From Bacteroidota bacterium (GTDB lineage: Bacteria > Bacteroidota > Bacteroidia > B-17B0 > Aurantibacillaceae), in NCBI GenBank assembly GCA_018267825.1, contig JAFDXR010000001.1, positions 46,284-110,283 on the forward strand: 64,000 nt of DNA, in the 5' to 3' direction. The notes under the pieces were generated by a model, which saw only the letters and a program-made list of their open reading frames with translations, made no database searches and was not told where the DNA came from. Made by a program: the position numbers and the translations under genes. Every line of letters starts with the position of its first letter. Position 1 is the stretch's first letter. Positions 35,133 to 44,337 of the stretch are shown one piece after another.

Positions 35133-35168
35133 AAAAAAGCCCCGCGGAAGGAATTCCGCAGGGCTTTT
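35133..35168 (-). terminator. Terminator of ahcY
   Basis: AAAAGCCCCGCGGAA pairs with TTCCGCAGGGCTTTT, one mismatch, loop of four. It follows the ahcY stop at 35187 and can act in both directions. Confidence 0.88.
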
Positions 35169-35186
35169 GTTTCAACAGTTTCAGTA

Positions 35187-36503
35187 TTAATAACGGTAAT
35201 GTTCCGGTTTAAATGGCCCCTGAACCTGTACACCAATATATTCAGCCTGATCTTTGGTGAGTGTATCGAGTTCGGCACCGATTTTACCAAGGTGCAGCAT
35301 CGCTACTTTCTCATCCAGGTGTTTAGGCAGTGTGTATACTTTTTTCTCGTAAGCAGCTGTGTTAGTCCATAATTCGAGCTGAGCCAGGGTCTGGTTTGTA
35401 AATGAGTTACTCATCACGAAGCTTGGGTGACCGGTTGCACAACCCAGGTTCACCAGGCGGCCTTCAGCCAATACGATGATATCTTTACCGTCAATGGTAT
35501 ATTTATCTACCTGAGGTTTAATGGTATCTTTGGTTTTGCCATAGTTTGCATTTAACCAGGCCATATCGATTTCTGTATCGAAGTGTCCGATGTTACATAC
35601 AATAGCATTGTGTTTCATCGATTTGAAATGACGGTCTACGATGATGTCTTTATTACCGGTAGTGGTAACGAGAATATCTGCAATCTTAGCAGCGTTATCC
35701 ATTTTCATTACCTGGTAACCATCCATAGCAGCCTGTAAAGCACAGATCGGGTCAATTTCAGTAACGATTACACGTACACCCTGTGAACTTAATGACTGCG
35801 CAGAACCTTTTCCTACATCGCCATAACCGGCAACAACAGCTACTTTACCAGCCATCATAACATCAGTAGCGCGGCGGATAGCGTCTACCAGAGATTCGCG
35901 GCAACCGTATTTGTTATCGAATTTTGATTTGGTAACAGAATCGTTTACGTTGATAGCCGGCAACAACAATGTTCCGTTTTTCATACGCTCGTAAAGACGG
36001 TGAACACCTGTTGTGGTTTCTTCTGATAAACCTTTGATACCGGCAGCCAGTTCAGGGTATTTATCAAATACCATGTTGGTAAGGTCGCCACCGTCATCCA
36101 GGATCATATTTAAAGGCTGGCGGTCTTCGCCGAACCATAATGTCTGTTCAATACACCAGTCGAATTCTTCGGCGTTCATACCTTTCCAGGCATAAACCTG
36201 AATACCGGCAGCAGCAATAGCAGCAGCAGCGTGATCCTGTGTAGAGAAAATATTACAAGAGCTCCAGGTCACTTCAGCACCCAGTTCTTTTAATGTTTCG
36301 ATCAATACGGCTGTTTGAATGGTCATGTGAAGGCAACCAGCAATACGGGCACCTTTCAGTGGTTTACTGGCACCATATTCCTTGCGGAGAGCCATTAAGC
36401 CCGGCATTTCTTCTTCAGCCAGTTTAATTTCTTTACGTCCCCATTCTGCTAAGGACATATCTTTTACTTTGTATTTCACGAATTTCTGAGTTAACGTTGA
36501 CAT
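35187..36503 (-). CDS. ahcY: Adenosylhomocysteinase
   Basis: A 438-residue S-adenosylhomocysteine hydrolase, full length for the family. It splits SAH into adenosine and homocysteine with bound NAD and so clears the product of methylations. Seen: [16 protein letters not shown] (57-72), DDGGDLTN (136-143), the NAD site GYGDVGKG (226-233), GHFDTEID, and the C-terminal KPEHYRY that helps close the cofactor site. It is a single gene with its own promoter and terminator. No oddities. Confidence 0.97.
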   Translation of the reverse strand: MSTLTQKFVKYKVKDMSLAEWGRKEIKLAEEEMPGLMALRKEYGASKPLKGARIAGCLHMTIQTAVLIETLKELGAEVTWSSCNIFSTQDHAAAAIAAAGIQVYAWKGMNAEEFDWCIEQTLWFGEDRQPLNMILDDGGDLTNMVFDKYPELAAGIKGLSEETTTGVHRLYERMKNGTLLLPAINVNDSVTKSKFDNKYGCRESLVDAIRRATDVMMAGKVAVVAGYGDVGKGSAQSLSSQGVRVIVTEIDPICALQAAMDGYQVMKMDNAAKIADILVTTTGNKDIIVDRHFKSMKHNAIVCNIGHFDTEIDMAWLNANYGKTKDTIKPQVDKYTIDGKDIIVLAEGRLVNLGCATGHPSFVMSNSFTNQTLAQLELWTNTAAYEKKVYTLPKHLDEKVAMLHLGKIGAELDTLTKDQAEYIGVQVQGPFKPEHYRY

Positions 36504-36534
36504 GCGCTATTGGTTTAATTTTTTTATGAATATG

Positions 36535-36542
36535 CAAAGATA
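36535..36542 (-). promoter_or_regulatory. -7 promoter element of ahcY
   Basis: TATCTTTG on the minus strand fits TAnnTTTG and lies about 30 bases before the ATG of ahcY. No clear TTG at -33. The same TATCTTTG occurs before the genes at 42942 and 43716. Confidence 0.65.
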
Positions 36543-36592
36543 AGACATAAGTTTGTATTCATAAAATAAGCTTTTGCATTGTTTATTAAGGT

Positions 36593-37174
36593 TTGATTCA
36601 GGTTTTCAACATACATCCGCATCTGTATTATGGCACCATAAACCTGGAGGCTTTAGCCAGAACACAGGGGCTTTCCGCCAAACGCGAAATAGAATGTGCC
36701 GGCCGCGACATGTTACTGCGTCATCTTGTCGGCAATGAATCAACAGTACGCTACGATGATAAAGGGAAACCTTACCTGAATGCATCCCGGCTTCATATTT
36801 CGATCTCACATTCGCATGAAAAACTTGCTATCATTGTTAATGAGCAGGAACCCACCGGCATTGACATTGAGCTAATCCGCGATAAGGTTATCCGGATCCG
36901 GCATAAGTTTCTGAGCCCTCCGGAACTGGAGGACGCAGGTATGGAAGTTGAAAAATTACTGGTATATTGGTCTGCAAAAGAAACACTCTATAAGATTTAC
37001 GGTTTAAAAGAAGTTGATTTTATAGCGCATCTGTTCATTGCACCTTTCAGTTACACCGGTAAAGGTTTTATATATGGCACGATAAAGCTGGGGCAGACTG
37101 AAAAGAAATTTGAATTACGTTACGAGAAAACCGAAGATTATATCCTGGTAATCGCCATCAAACAAATAGCCTGA
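36593..37174 (+). CDS. 4'-phosphopantetheinyl transferase
   Basis: A 193-residue Sfp/AcpT-type enzyme that moves phosphopantetheine from CoA to a carrier protein. Seen: HISISHSHEKLAI (68-80), the metal-binding GIDIE (89-93, D91 and E93), and WSAKETLYK (126-134, E130 and K134). The frame opens with TTG at 36593; a stop lies two codons upstream and the first ATG is at residue 40, inside conserved sequence, so the TTG start is likely real. It is divergent from ahcY and immediately upstream of the GGGP-synthase-like gene, whose GTG follows its stop directly. Confidence 0.88.
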   Translation: MIQVFNIHPHLYYGTINLEALARTQGLSAKREIECAGRDMLLRHLVGNESTVRYDDKGKPYLNASRLHISISHSHEKLAIIVNEQEPTGIDIELIRDKVIRIRHKFLSPPELEDAGMEVEKLLVYWSAKETLYKIYGLKEVDFIAHLFIAPFSYTGKGFIYGTIKLGQTEKKFELRYEKTEDYILVIAIKQIA

Positions 37175-37867
37175 GTGCTCGGTAAAAACAAACATACAAA
37201 GCTCATTATTCTTATTGATCCCGATAAGTTTAACCCCGCTTTACTCGAACTGGCTGCAAAAAGCAAGGTCAGTTGTTTTTTCATAGGCGGTAGTCACATT
37301 ACGTCCGGAAATTTTGAAAAAACAGTACGCGCCATCAAAAAGAAATCGCGTAAACCCCTGATAATTTTTCCCGGCGATGCCACACAGGTTTCGAGCCATG
37401 CCGATGGCTTACTTCTCCTGTCGCTTATTTCGGGCAGAAACCCCGATTACCTGATCGGCATTCATGTGGAAGCCGCCCGTAAACTGAAACGTTCGGGGCT
37501 GGCCATTTTCCCAACCGGTTATATCCTGGTGGGCGGCGGCTCTGTATCCACCACCCAGAAAATAACAAACACCCTGCCCCTGAAAGCAACGGAAAAGGCA
37601 CAGATAATAGATACCGCACTGGCCGGCGAATTGCTGGGCATGAAACTCATATACCTCGAAGCCGGAAGCGGCGCAAAAGAACCCGTACCGGTAAGCCTGA
37701 TCCGTGCCGTAAAGAAAAACCTCTCCGTTCCGCTTATTGTGGGAGGTGGCATCGATAGTGTAGCAAAAGCCCGACAGGTTATAAGCAGCGGCGCCGATTA
37801 CCTGGTCGTGGGCAATGCCCTTGAAACAAATCCCGCTTTTCTGAATGATTTAAATTCCTTATTTTAA
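37175..37867 (+). CDS. Geranylgeranylglyceryl/heptaprenylglyceryl phosphate synthase family protein
   Basis: A 230-residue TIM-barrel enzyme joining a polyprenyl diphosphate to glycerol-1-phosphate. Seen: LIDPDKFN, FIGGSHITSGN, IFPGDATQVS, YLEAGSGA, IVGGGI and ADYLVVGNALE. These are the substrate and phosphate motifs of the GGGPS/PcrB family, which Bacteroidota carry. It starts with GTG directly after the stop of the transferase gene, so the two are coupled. The product in this group is not settled. Confidence 0.92.
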   Translation: MLGKNKHTKLIILIDPDKFNPALLELAAKSKVSCFFIGGSHITSGNFEKTVRAIKKKSRKPLIIFPGDATQVSSHADGLLLLSLISGRNPDYLIGIHVEAARKLKRSGLAIFPTGYILVGGGSVSTTQKITNTLPLKATEKAQIIDTALAGELLGMKLIYLEAGSGAKEPVPVSLIRAVKKNLSVPLIVGGGIDSVAKARQVISSGADYLVVGNALETNPAFLNDLNSLF

Positions 37868-37876
37868 CGTCGCTTT

Positions 37877-38509
37877 ATGAAATTAGTTGTAATCACATCC
37901 AGTAAACGCGACGACGACGAAGTGATAGCCATTATTAAAATGATGGAAGCGGGCCTCGAAACCGTGCATCTGCGGAAACCACGTTTCACTACCAGGGAGC
38001 TTTCTGATTACATCAAATCTATACCCGAACATTTTCATAACCGTTTGATCATTCACAGTCACCACAACCTGGCCCGGAAGTTCGATCTCAAAGGGATTCA
38101 CTATACAGGTGTTCACCTCAAAAAACCTTTCAAAATCTGGTGGAACAATAAACTGCTGGGTTTAAAGAAGAGTAAACTCATTCATACTATGTCGTACCGC
38201 CGCGTGAGCGATGTTTATAAAAAGGAAAAAATCGAAACCGATTATTGTTTCCTGGGAACCCTGTTTCATAATATTACCGGCGGATTATACAGCGGCTTTT
38301 ATGAAGAAACGGTGATGGCCGTGAACCAGAAATCCGGCCGGAAAATTATTGCCCGCGGGGGTGTCAATGAAAAAAGCGTGGAATCTGCCTACAAACTTGG
38401 TTTCTACGGTATTGCCCTGTATGGTTACCTCTGGAAAAGTGCCAATCCCTATGGGCGCTACCTCGAATTCCTGAAACTCTGCAAGGAAAAAAATATCCCC
38501 ATAGAATAA
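37877..38509 (+). CDS. Thiamine-phosphate-synthase-like (ThiE/TenI) protein
   Basis: A 210-residue TIM-barrel protein related to ThiE and TenI. Seen: GLETVHLRKPRFT near the N-terminus, RLIIHSHHNLARKFDLKGIHYT in the middle, and IIARGGVNEKSVESAYKLGFYGIALYGYLW near the end. ThiE joins the pyrimidine and thiazole of thiamine; TenI-like members are isomerases. There are no other thiamine genes nearby, so the reaction is open. It follows the GGGP-synthase gene by 9 bases and ends the run. Confidence 0.85.
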   Translation: MKLVVITSSKRDDDEVIAIIKMMEAGLETVHLRKPRFTTRELSDYIKSIPEHFHNRLIIHSHHNLARKFDLKGIHYTGVHLKKPFKIWWNNKLLGLKKSKLIHTMSYRRVSDVYKKEKIETDYCFLGTLFHNITGGLYSGFYEETVMAVNQKSGRKIIARGGVNEKSVESAYKLGFYGIALYGYLWKSANPYGRYLEFLKLCKEKNIPIE

Positions 38510-38612
38510 ATTATTTCTATACTCTGTTTTCTGAAACTTCAGAATCCAGCCTGATTTTTCGACCACTGTAGCCCTTCTGAATCCCTTTACTGATAAAGAT
38601 CATGCTCCTTAT

Positions 38613-38627
38613 TTAGAATTATTCTTA
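38613..38627. promoter_or_regulatory. Fur/PerR-like box upstream of the iron-associated operon
   Basis: TTAGAATTATTCTTA matches the PerR/Fur-family consensus TTATAATnATTATAA at 12 of 14 defined positions. It lies about 60 bases before the porin ATG. Iron or peroxide control would fit the operon content. Confidence 0.45.
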
Positions 38628-38628
38628 A

Positions 38629-38648
38629 AATACCTCATTTGAGGTATT
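38629..38648. repeat. 20-bp perfect inverted repeat
   Basis: AATACCTCA, TT, TGAGGTATT is a perfect palindrome directly after the Fur-like box and 38 bases before the porin ATG. It could be a second operator or a hairpin. No T-run follows, so it is not a terminator. Confidence 0.65.
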
Positions 38649-38686
38649 GGCGAATTCTGAAGCTGTTCTGAACTTTGCAGGCAGCT

Positions 38687-39922
38687 ATGAAAAACATTTA
38701 CACTCTCGCCACACGGTTCATTGTACCGTTATTTATAAGTACCAGCCTCTGCGCCCAGGTAATTACCAGGGAAGACTCCCTGAACGCAGGTTTAACGCCT
38801 CAGACCAACCCGACTGTTATTTCAGGATATGGTCAGGCCAAGGTAGAATACGATCTCCGGAACCAAACGGGCACTGCCTCACTAACCCGTAATGTTATTT
38901 TCCTCGGTCACCGTTTCAACAACCGGATTTCCTTTTTCTCGGAGCTGGAACTCGAAGATGCCAAAGTACAGGGGGGCAAACCTTCGGGTGAAATATCCAT
39001 GGAACAGTTATTCCTGAAGTTTAATGTAAACAGAAACAACTACATTGTGGCAGGGTTATTTATTCCACGGATCGGTATCATTAATGAGAATCACCTGCCA
39101 ACTACCTTCAATAGTAATGACCGTCCTTTTGTAGAACAACTTATTATCCCGGCTACCTGGCGCGAATTAGGGGTGAGTGTATATGGCCAGATTCCGGTTG
39201 TTCCCGGGCTGAACTATTCAGCAGCGGTTATGAACGGATTAAACAGCGGAGCATTTGAGTTCGGATCTGGTATCCGTGAGGGCCGCTTCGAAGGTAATAA
39301 TGCTACGGCCTCAAACCTGGCAGTAACCGGTGCCCTTTTATATTACATCAAACATTTCAGGATCCAGGCATCTACCTACCTGGGCGGTACAGCCGGATTG
39401 AGCAAGCGTGTGGCCGACAGCCTGCACCTGAACTACGGTGCTTTCGGCACCCCGGTTTCATTAAGCGAATTTAATATCCAGTACCATGGTAATAATGGTA
39501 TCCAGTTCAAAGCCCTTGGTACATACGTGAGCATTCCTGAGGCCGATCGTATAAACCTGGCTTATGCAAACAATACGCCTAAAAGTATGTATGGTTATTA
39601 TGTGGAACTGGGATACAATATTTTTAAACTGATGCCTCGCATGGGTTCACGGAGCCTGGTATTGTTTGGCCGTTACGAATCCATGGACCTGAATGCCAGT
39701 GTGCCCGTAAATGGTGTTGAGGATGGTTTGCAAAGAAAACAATACCTTGTAGCCGGTTTGCATTTCCAGCCGCTGAAAGGCGTGTCGGTAAAAGCAGATT
39801 TTGTACAACGTGTTACAGGCGAATATAATAAGGCACTATATGTAACCAACCCTTATTCGAGCAGCCTGCCATTTTATACAACCAGTAATTTTATTAACAT
39901 TGGAGTAGGTTACAGTTTTTAA
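38687..39922 (+). CDS. Outer-membrane porin-like protein of the iron-associated operon
   Basis: A 411-residue protein from ATG 38687, with a signal peptide (MKNIYTLATRFIVPLFISTSLCAQ). The mature part is a succession of amphipathic strands ending in FINIGVGYSF, with a final Phe as in outer-membrane barrels. It leads a four-gene operon with a Rieske protein, imelysin and di-haem oxidoreductase; the gap to the Rieske gene is 2 bases. It probably lets iron or small solutes pass; the family resembles phosphate-selective-type porins in form. Confidence 0.78.
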   Translation: MKNIYTLATRFIVPLFISTSLCAQVITREDSLNAGLTPQTNPTVISGYGQAKVEYDLRNQTGTASLTRNVIFLGHRFNNRISFFSELELEDAKVQGGKPSGEISMEQLFLKFNVNRNNYIVAGLFIPRIGIINENHLPTTFNSNDRPFVEQLIIPATWRELGVSVYGQIPVVPGLNYSAAVMNGLNSGAFEFGSGIREGRFEGNNATASNLAVTGALLYYIKHFRIQASTYLGGTAGLSKRVADSLHLNYGAFGTPVSLSEFNIQYHGNNGIQFKALGTYVSIPEADRINLAYANNTPKSMYGYYVELGYNIFKLMPRMGSRSLVLFGRYESMDLNASVPVNGVEDGLQRKQYLVAGLHFQPLKGVSVKADFVQRVTGEYNKALYVTNPYSSSLPFYTTSNFINIGVGYSF

Positions 39923-39924
39923 TC

Positions 39925-40362
39925 ATGCAAAGACGCGATTTTATAAAATCAACCTGTGTGGCATGCTTTGGTGTGCTTGGAGCCGGCAGTCTGCTCAGCA
40001 GCCTCCAGTCGTGCGCCCCACTGCCCCTGCTTAAAGGAGAAGCTGAGAACGGGATCATGACCATACCGCTTTCATCATTCACACCCGAACAACACCTGTT
40101 GATCGTGCGAAACAGCAAACTGGATCACGACATCCTTCTGGTTAAAAAAACAGATGGCAGTTTCAATGCTTTATACATGCAGTGTACCCATCAGAATCAG
40201 CCATTAAACGCCAGCAAGTCCGGGCTTTTTTGCTCGGCACATGGAAGCTCGTTTAACCTGGATGGCCAGGTAACACAGGAACCGGCTACGACTCCACTCC
40301 GAAAATTCAAAACAGAAGCCGACACCAATTCGGTAAAAATATTTCTATCACAAAACCCTTAA
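39925..40362 (+). CDS. Tat-exported Rieske 2Fe-2S lipoprotein
   Basis: A 145-residue protein with a twin-arginine signal (RRDFIKST at 3-10) followed by a lipobox-like LQSC at 27-30, so it may be a lipid-anchored, Tat-exported, folded iron-sulphur protein. The Rieske ligands are CTH at 87-89 and CSAH at 103-106. It is an electron carrier, likely facing the periplasm, and lies between the porin and the imelysin gene, so it may pass electrons for iron reduction or oxidation. Confidence 0.87.
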   Translation: MQRRDFIKSTCVACFGVLGAGSLLSSLQSCAPLPLLKGEAENGIMTIPLSSFTPEQHLLIVRNSKLDHDILLVKKTDGSFNALYMQCTHQNQPLNASKSGLFCSAHGSSFNLDGQVTQEPATTPLRKFKTEADTNSVKIFLSQNP

Positions 40363-40379
40363 ACCAAACCACCACCAAC

Positions 40380-41486
40380 ATGAGAGCCAGCATTATAATA
40401 TCTATCGGCATTATTGCCACAGCCCTTGCACTGGGCTGCAAAAAAGCAAAAGACACCGATAATCCTTTTACCCCGGTGCCTCCTCCATCCGATCTCAAAA
40501 AAGACATTTTATCGGATTTGGCAACGGATGTTATTTATAATACCTATAATGATCTTGCTGCCAAATCGGATCAGCTTTATACAGCTATTGGCACCTTCAG
40601 CACAAGCAATAGCACCAACGATCTGAACGCTGCCCGCCAGGCATGGCGCGACACGCGCAGTGCCTGGGAACAATCGGAAGGTTTTTTGTTTGGCCCAGTA
40701 TCTACCGATAATATTGACCCGCGCATTGATACATGGCCAATCAATTACAATAGCCTCGACTCTATCCTGGCATCCAGTGCAACCCTCGACGCCACTTATG
40801 TAAACAACCTGGAAGAAGCGCTTAAAGGCTTTCACCCCATCGAATACCTGCTGTTTGGAACCAATGGCAACAAACAACCGGCAGATTTCACGGCCCGTGA
40901 ATTACAGTTTCTGCTGGCACTGGCTGATAATCTGAAAACCCTGACCCATTCCGTGAAATCGTCGTGGGATGCGTCTGCCTCCGGAAATTACTCTTCCAAA
41001 TTCACCTCTGCTGGCAGCGGCAGCAGCGAATACCCAACCATCCGTTCGGCCTATGAAGAAGTAACAAATGCTGCTATTGACATTTGTGATGAAGTGGCCA
41101 ATGAAAAAATTCAAACGCCTTTCTCTGCACACGATGCATCACTCGAAGAGTCGCCTTATGCTAAAAATTCATTTACCGATTTCATCAACAACATTAAAAG
41201 CGTACAGAATATCTACCTTGGCCGCTACACAACCGACGGCGTTACTACAGACGGCAAGGGTCTGGAAGACCTGATCAAGGGCAACAACCTTTCCATGGAC
41301 GGGCAGATTAAAACAAAACTAAACAATGCCCTGAATGCCCTGAATAATATCCCGGTTCCTTTTGGGGAAGCAGTTACCCAATCGCAGTATTACACACAGG
41401 TAGCCAACGCACAGACAGCTATCAACGATCTGAAAGATTACCTGCAGCTCACCGTTCTCCCTTATGTTCAAACGCTCACCAATTAA
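40380..41486 (+). CDS. Imelysin family lipoprotein (IrpA/EfeO-like)
   Basis: A 368-residue lipoprotein (lipobox ALGC, Cys20). It carries the imelysin GxHxxE motif as GFHPIEYLLFG (about 144-154) and a helical two-bundle form. Imelysins bind iron or another metal and are linked with high-affinity iron uptake; they are not confirmed peptidases. It is followed by the di-haem oxidoreductase gene, the usual partner. Confidence 0.92.
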   Translation: MRASIIISIGIIATALALGCKKAKDTDNPFTPVPPPSDLKKDILSDLATDVIYNTYNDLAAKSDQLYTAIGTFSTSNSTNDLNAARQAWRDTRSAWEQSEGFLFGPVSTDNIDPRIDTWPINYNSLDSILASSATLDATYVNNLEEALKGFHPIEYLLFGTNGNKQPADFTARELQFLLALADNLKTLTHSVKSSWDASASGNYSSKFTSAGSGSSEYPTIRSAYEEVTNAAIDICDEVANEKIQTPFSAHDASLEESPYAKNSFTDFINNIKSVQNIYLGRYTTDGVTTDGKGLEDLIKGNNLSMDGQIKTKLNNALNALNNIPVPFGEAVTQSQYYTQVANAQTAINDLKDYLQLTVLPYVQTLTN

Positions 41487-41493
41487 ACAGTTC

Positions 41494-42888
41494 ATGTTCA
41501 AGCGCCCGACAACGCTGGCCAGCCTTCTGTTCGCTGCAGCCGGTTTATCATTCCTGATCTTTCAGTCGTGCCGTAAGGCCGAACAGATTAAGGAAGAGGA
41601 TATGAATGAATGGTACAGTGGTGGTAAACAAACTGTATTTATAAGTGGCAGTTCTGCGTTCAGCCAGGAATTTAATGGCCTTTCCCCTCAGAAATCAGCT
41701 CTGCACGACGAAGGAGATAAGTTATTCGGTGCTACATTCAATAGTGATCCCGGGCAGATGTATCATGGTCTGGGGCCTATATACAACAACGTTTCCTGTG
41801 GCTCCTGCCATGTGGGCGACGGTGGTGGTAAAGCGCCGAATACCGGTGAAACACTCAGTTCCCTTTTATTAAGATTAAGTATTCCGGGCGAAAATCCATA
41901 TGGCGGCCCACTGGCTGTACCGATGTTTGGCGGGCAGCTTCAGCCCCGTGCCGTTTATGGCGTTTCGTTTGAATCGGAAGTCACGGTGAGTTATACGGAA
42001 AACCCGTACGTGTTTCCTGATGGTGAAAGCTACTCACTCCGTCAACCGCAGTATACAATCACTTCGCCATATACAAGTCTGCCGGGTAATGTGATGGTAT
42101 CACCCCGGATTGCCAGTCCGGTATTTGGTATGGGACTCCTCGAAGCCATTGCTGAATCCGATATTATAGCGAATGCCGATGAAAACGATGATGATCATAA
42201 CGGCATCAGTGGTCGCCCGAATTATGTGTGGGATATTTCGTCGGGTACCTATAAAATAGGGCGTTTCGGATGGAAAGCCTCACAACCAAGTGTTATTCAG
42301 CAATCGGCCGGTGCCTTCTCCGAAGACATGGGTATCACGAACCGTTTGTTTCCGCTCGAAAGTTCAAACGGACAGACACAACTCACAGGACCTGCCGACA
42401 CGCATGAACTGGCAGACAGTGCGCTTTATGCTATTTCCTATTATGTAAGAACCCTGGCTGTGCCTGGTCGCCGTAACGCCAATGATCCGGATGTAAAAAG
42501 CGGAAAACGCATTTTCAATTCTATTGGCTGTTCCAATTGCCATGTAAGTATGTATAAAACAGAAGCCAACATGCTTTTTCCGGAGTTGTCGAATCAGACC
42601 ATATTTCCCTACACCGACCTTCTGTTGCATGATATGGGCGCCGGACTTGCCGACAACAGACCCGACAATAAGGCCAGTGGTACCGAATGGAGAACCCCGC
42701 CATTGTGGGGGATCGGACTTACAAAAAATGTGGTTGGACATACGCATTTTCTGCACGACGGACGAGCCCGTAATTTCACGGAAGCCATTATGTGGCATGG
42801 CGGAGAAGCTGTCAATGTAAAGAATGCTTTTCGGGATCTCTCCAAAACAGAACGCGATCAGTTGCTTAAATTTCTGGGATCGCTTTAA
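41494..42888 (+). CDS. Di-haem oxidoreductase (thiol oxidoreductase-like) lipoprotein
   Basis: A 464-residue c-type cytochrome from ATG 41494; a longer frame from 41464 overlaps imelysin. A lipobox FQSC puts Cys at 26. Two haem sites, CGSCH (102-106) and CSNCH (346-350), match the di-haem oxidoreductase family commonly encoded with imelysin. Late motifs WRTPPLWGIG and LHDGRA are typical. It probably receives or donates electrons during metal uptake. Starts 7 bases after imelysin. Confidence 0.9.
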   Translation: MFKRPTTLASLLFAAAGLSFLIFQSCRKAEQIKEEDMNEWYSGGKQTVFISGSSAFSQEFNGLSPQKSALHDEGDKLFGATFNSDPGQMYHGLGPIYNNVSCGSCHVGDGGGKAPNTGETLSSLLLRLSIPGENPYGGPLAVPMFGGQLQPRAVYGVSFESEVTVSYTENPYVFPDGESYSLRQPQYTITSPYTSLPGNVMVSPRIASPVFGMGLLEAIAESDIIANADENDDDHNGISGRPNYVWDISSGTYKIGRFGWKASQPSVIQQSAGAFSEDMGITNRLFPLESSNGQTQLTGPADTHELADSALYAISYYVRTLAVPGRRNANDPDVKSGKRIFNSIGCSNCHVSMYKTEANMLFPELSNQTIFPYTDLLLHDMGAGLADNRPDNKASGTEWRTPPLWGIGLTKNVVGHTHFLHDGRARNFTEAIMWHGGEAVNVKNAFRDLSKTERDQLLKFLGSL

Positions 42889-42914
42889 AATTACATTCCT
42901 CAAACGTGAGTGCG

Positions 42915-42922
42915 TATCTTTG
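42915..42922 (+). promoter_or_regulatory. -7 promoter element before the Dph6-like gene
   Basis: TATCTTTG, the same element as at ahcY, 20 bases before the ATG at 42942. No clear -33 TTG. Confidence 0.55.
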
Positions 42923-42941
42923 GGCCTTAAAAGGAAACACG

Positions 42942-43622
42942 ATGCAGGCATTTATTAACTGGAGCGGTGGAAAAGATTGTACACTGGCTCTTCACAAGGT
43001 ACTTGATCAGAAACAACTCCGGGTTGCTTCCTTATTTACAACCATTTCCAGGGAACATCAGCGGGTAAGTATGCATGGTGTACGCAAGGAACTTATTACC
43101 CGGCAGGCACAGTCTCTTGGCATTTCTTCACGCAAGGTGTATCTGCCCGAAAACCTCGATATGCCGGTATACGACACTTACATGAAACACGAAATGGCAC
43201 TTATGAAACAAAGAGGCCTCGATCATGTAGTCTGCGGCGATATTTTTCTGGAAGATCTTCGTAAATACCGCGAAGAAAAACTAAGTTCTGCAGGTATCCA
43301 GGCCCATTTCCCACTCTGGAAAATAAATACAACCGATTTGCTGAAAGAGTTCATCGCCCTTGGGTACAAAGCGGTGATTGTATGCGTGGATCAATCGAAG
43401 CTCGACAATTCATTTCTGGGCAGGGAACTTAACCTGGAGTTGATAAATGATCTGCCGGCACATGTTGACCCCTGTGGTGAAAACGGCGAGTACCATAGTT
43501 TTGTGTATGATGGCCCGATTTTCAATGAACCAATAAATATAAGGCAGGGCGAGGTTGTTGAACGCAGTTATACACATGAAGGCAAGGATTTCGGATTCGG
43601 TTTTATGGATCTCACCCTTTAA
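42942..43622 (+). CDS. Dph6-type ATP-pyrophosphatase (diphthine-ammonia-ligase-like)
   Basis: A 226-residue PP-loop ATPase from ATG 42942, downstream of a -7 element (a frame from 42906 would put the promoter inside the gene). The PP-loop is WSGGKDCTLAL (7-17). DPCGENGEYHSFVYDGP is the family's C-terminal signature. Eukaryotic Dph6 amidates diphthine on EF2; bacteria have no diphthamide, so the bacterial substrate is unknown. Confidence 0.88.
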   Translation: MQAFINWSGGKDCTLALHKVLDQKQLRVASLFTTISREHQRVSMHGVRKELITRQAQSLGISSRKVYLPENLDMPVYDTYMKHEMALMKQRGLDHVVCGDIFLEDLRKYREEKLSSAGIQAHFPLWKINTTDLLKEFIALGYKAVIVCVDQSKLDNSFLGRELNLELINDLPAHVDPCGENGEYHSFVYDGPIFNEPINIRQGEVVERSYTHEGKDFGFGFMDLTL

Positions 43623-43690
43623 TCTCCCCCCTCCTTTTTATTTTCTCCGGGTTGCTATGTTTCATAGCCACCTTATTCCATAGCCAGCGC

Positions 43691-43698
43691 TATCTTTG
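43691..43698 (+). promoter_or_regulatory. -7 promoter element before the GNAT gene
   Basis: TATCTTTG lies 17 bases before the ATG at 43716. The context matches other promoters here; the -33 is unclear. Confidence 0.55.
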
Positions 43699-43715
43699 AA
43701 TGAAAGATCTCCGGC

Positions 43716-44333
43716 ATGACAAAACAAAAAACGGATCCTGATTTTCTGAAATCACTTTATTTTGAGCCTTTGACGAAAGCGAATTGGAATCAGTTTGTGG
43801 CACTCTTCGGATCTAATGGAGCATGTGGTAATTGCTGGTGTATGTATTACCGGCTTTCGAAAACAGACTTTACAGAAGGCAAATCCAATGACGGCAACAA
43901 GCAAAGCATGAAAGAGCTAGTATGGTCGGGGAAACCAACCGGGTTACTTGGCTTTTATGAAGGCGAGGCTATTGCCTGGCTGGCACTGGCACCCCGCACA
44001 GATTTTGCGAAACTGGCAAAATCGCGGGTACATAAACCCATTGATGACGAACCTGTGTGGTCGGCACCCTGTTTTTTTATTGCCAAAGCTTTCCGGAGGC
44101 AGGGTATTTCTGTGGCATTACTGAAAGCCGCAGTTGCTTACGCAAAAAAACAGAAAATAAGGGCCATTGAGGCTTATCCGACTATTCCTACCAAAGAACC
44201 CCTGCCCGACTCGTTTGCCTGGATCGGGCTTTATAAATCATTTGAACGGGCCGGTTTTGAAATTGTAGACCGGAGTTCCAAACACCGCCCCATGGTGAGG
44301 TATTATACAACACAGAAATTATCAAAAAAATAA
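43716..44333 (+). CDS. GNAT family N-acetyltransferase
   Basis: A 205-residue acetyltransferase. The acetyl-CoA site is FFIAKAFRRQGISVALLKAAVAYAKK (R/Q-x-x-G-x-A pattern). An N-terminal GNCWCMYYRL is typical of one GNAT subgroup. It moves acetyl from acetyl-CoA to an amine; substrate unknown. It is followed by a DUF1398 gene with 4 bases between, probably one transcript. Confidence 0.85.
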   Translation: MTKQKTDPDFLKSLYFEPLTKANWNQFVALFGSNGACGNCWCMYYRLSKTDFTEGKSNDGNKQSMKELVWSGKPTGLLGFYEGEAIAWLALAPRTDFAKLAKSRVHKPIDDEPVWSAPCFFIAKAFRRQGISVALLKAAVAYAKKQKIRAIEAYPTIPTKEPLPDSFAWIGLYKSFERAGFEIVDRSSKHRPMVRYYTTQKLSKK

Positions 44334-44337
44334 GATT

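Noticed and set aside
34976..35290. 104-codon minus-strand frame
   Set aside because: It overlaps the end of ahcY and its terminator, and the protein looks random.
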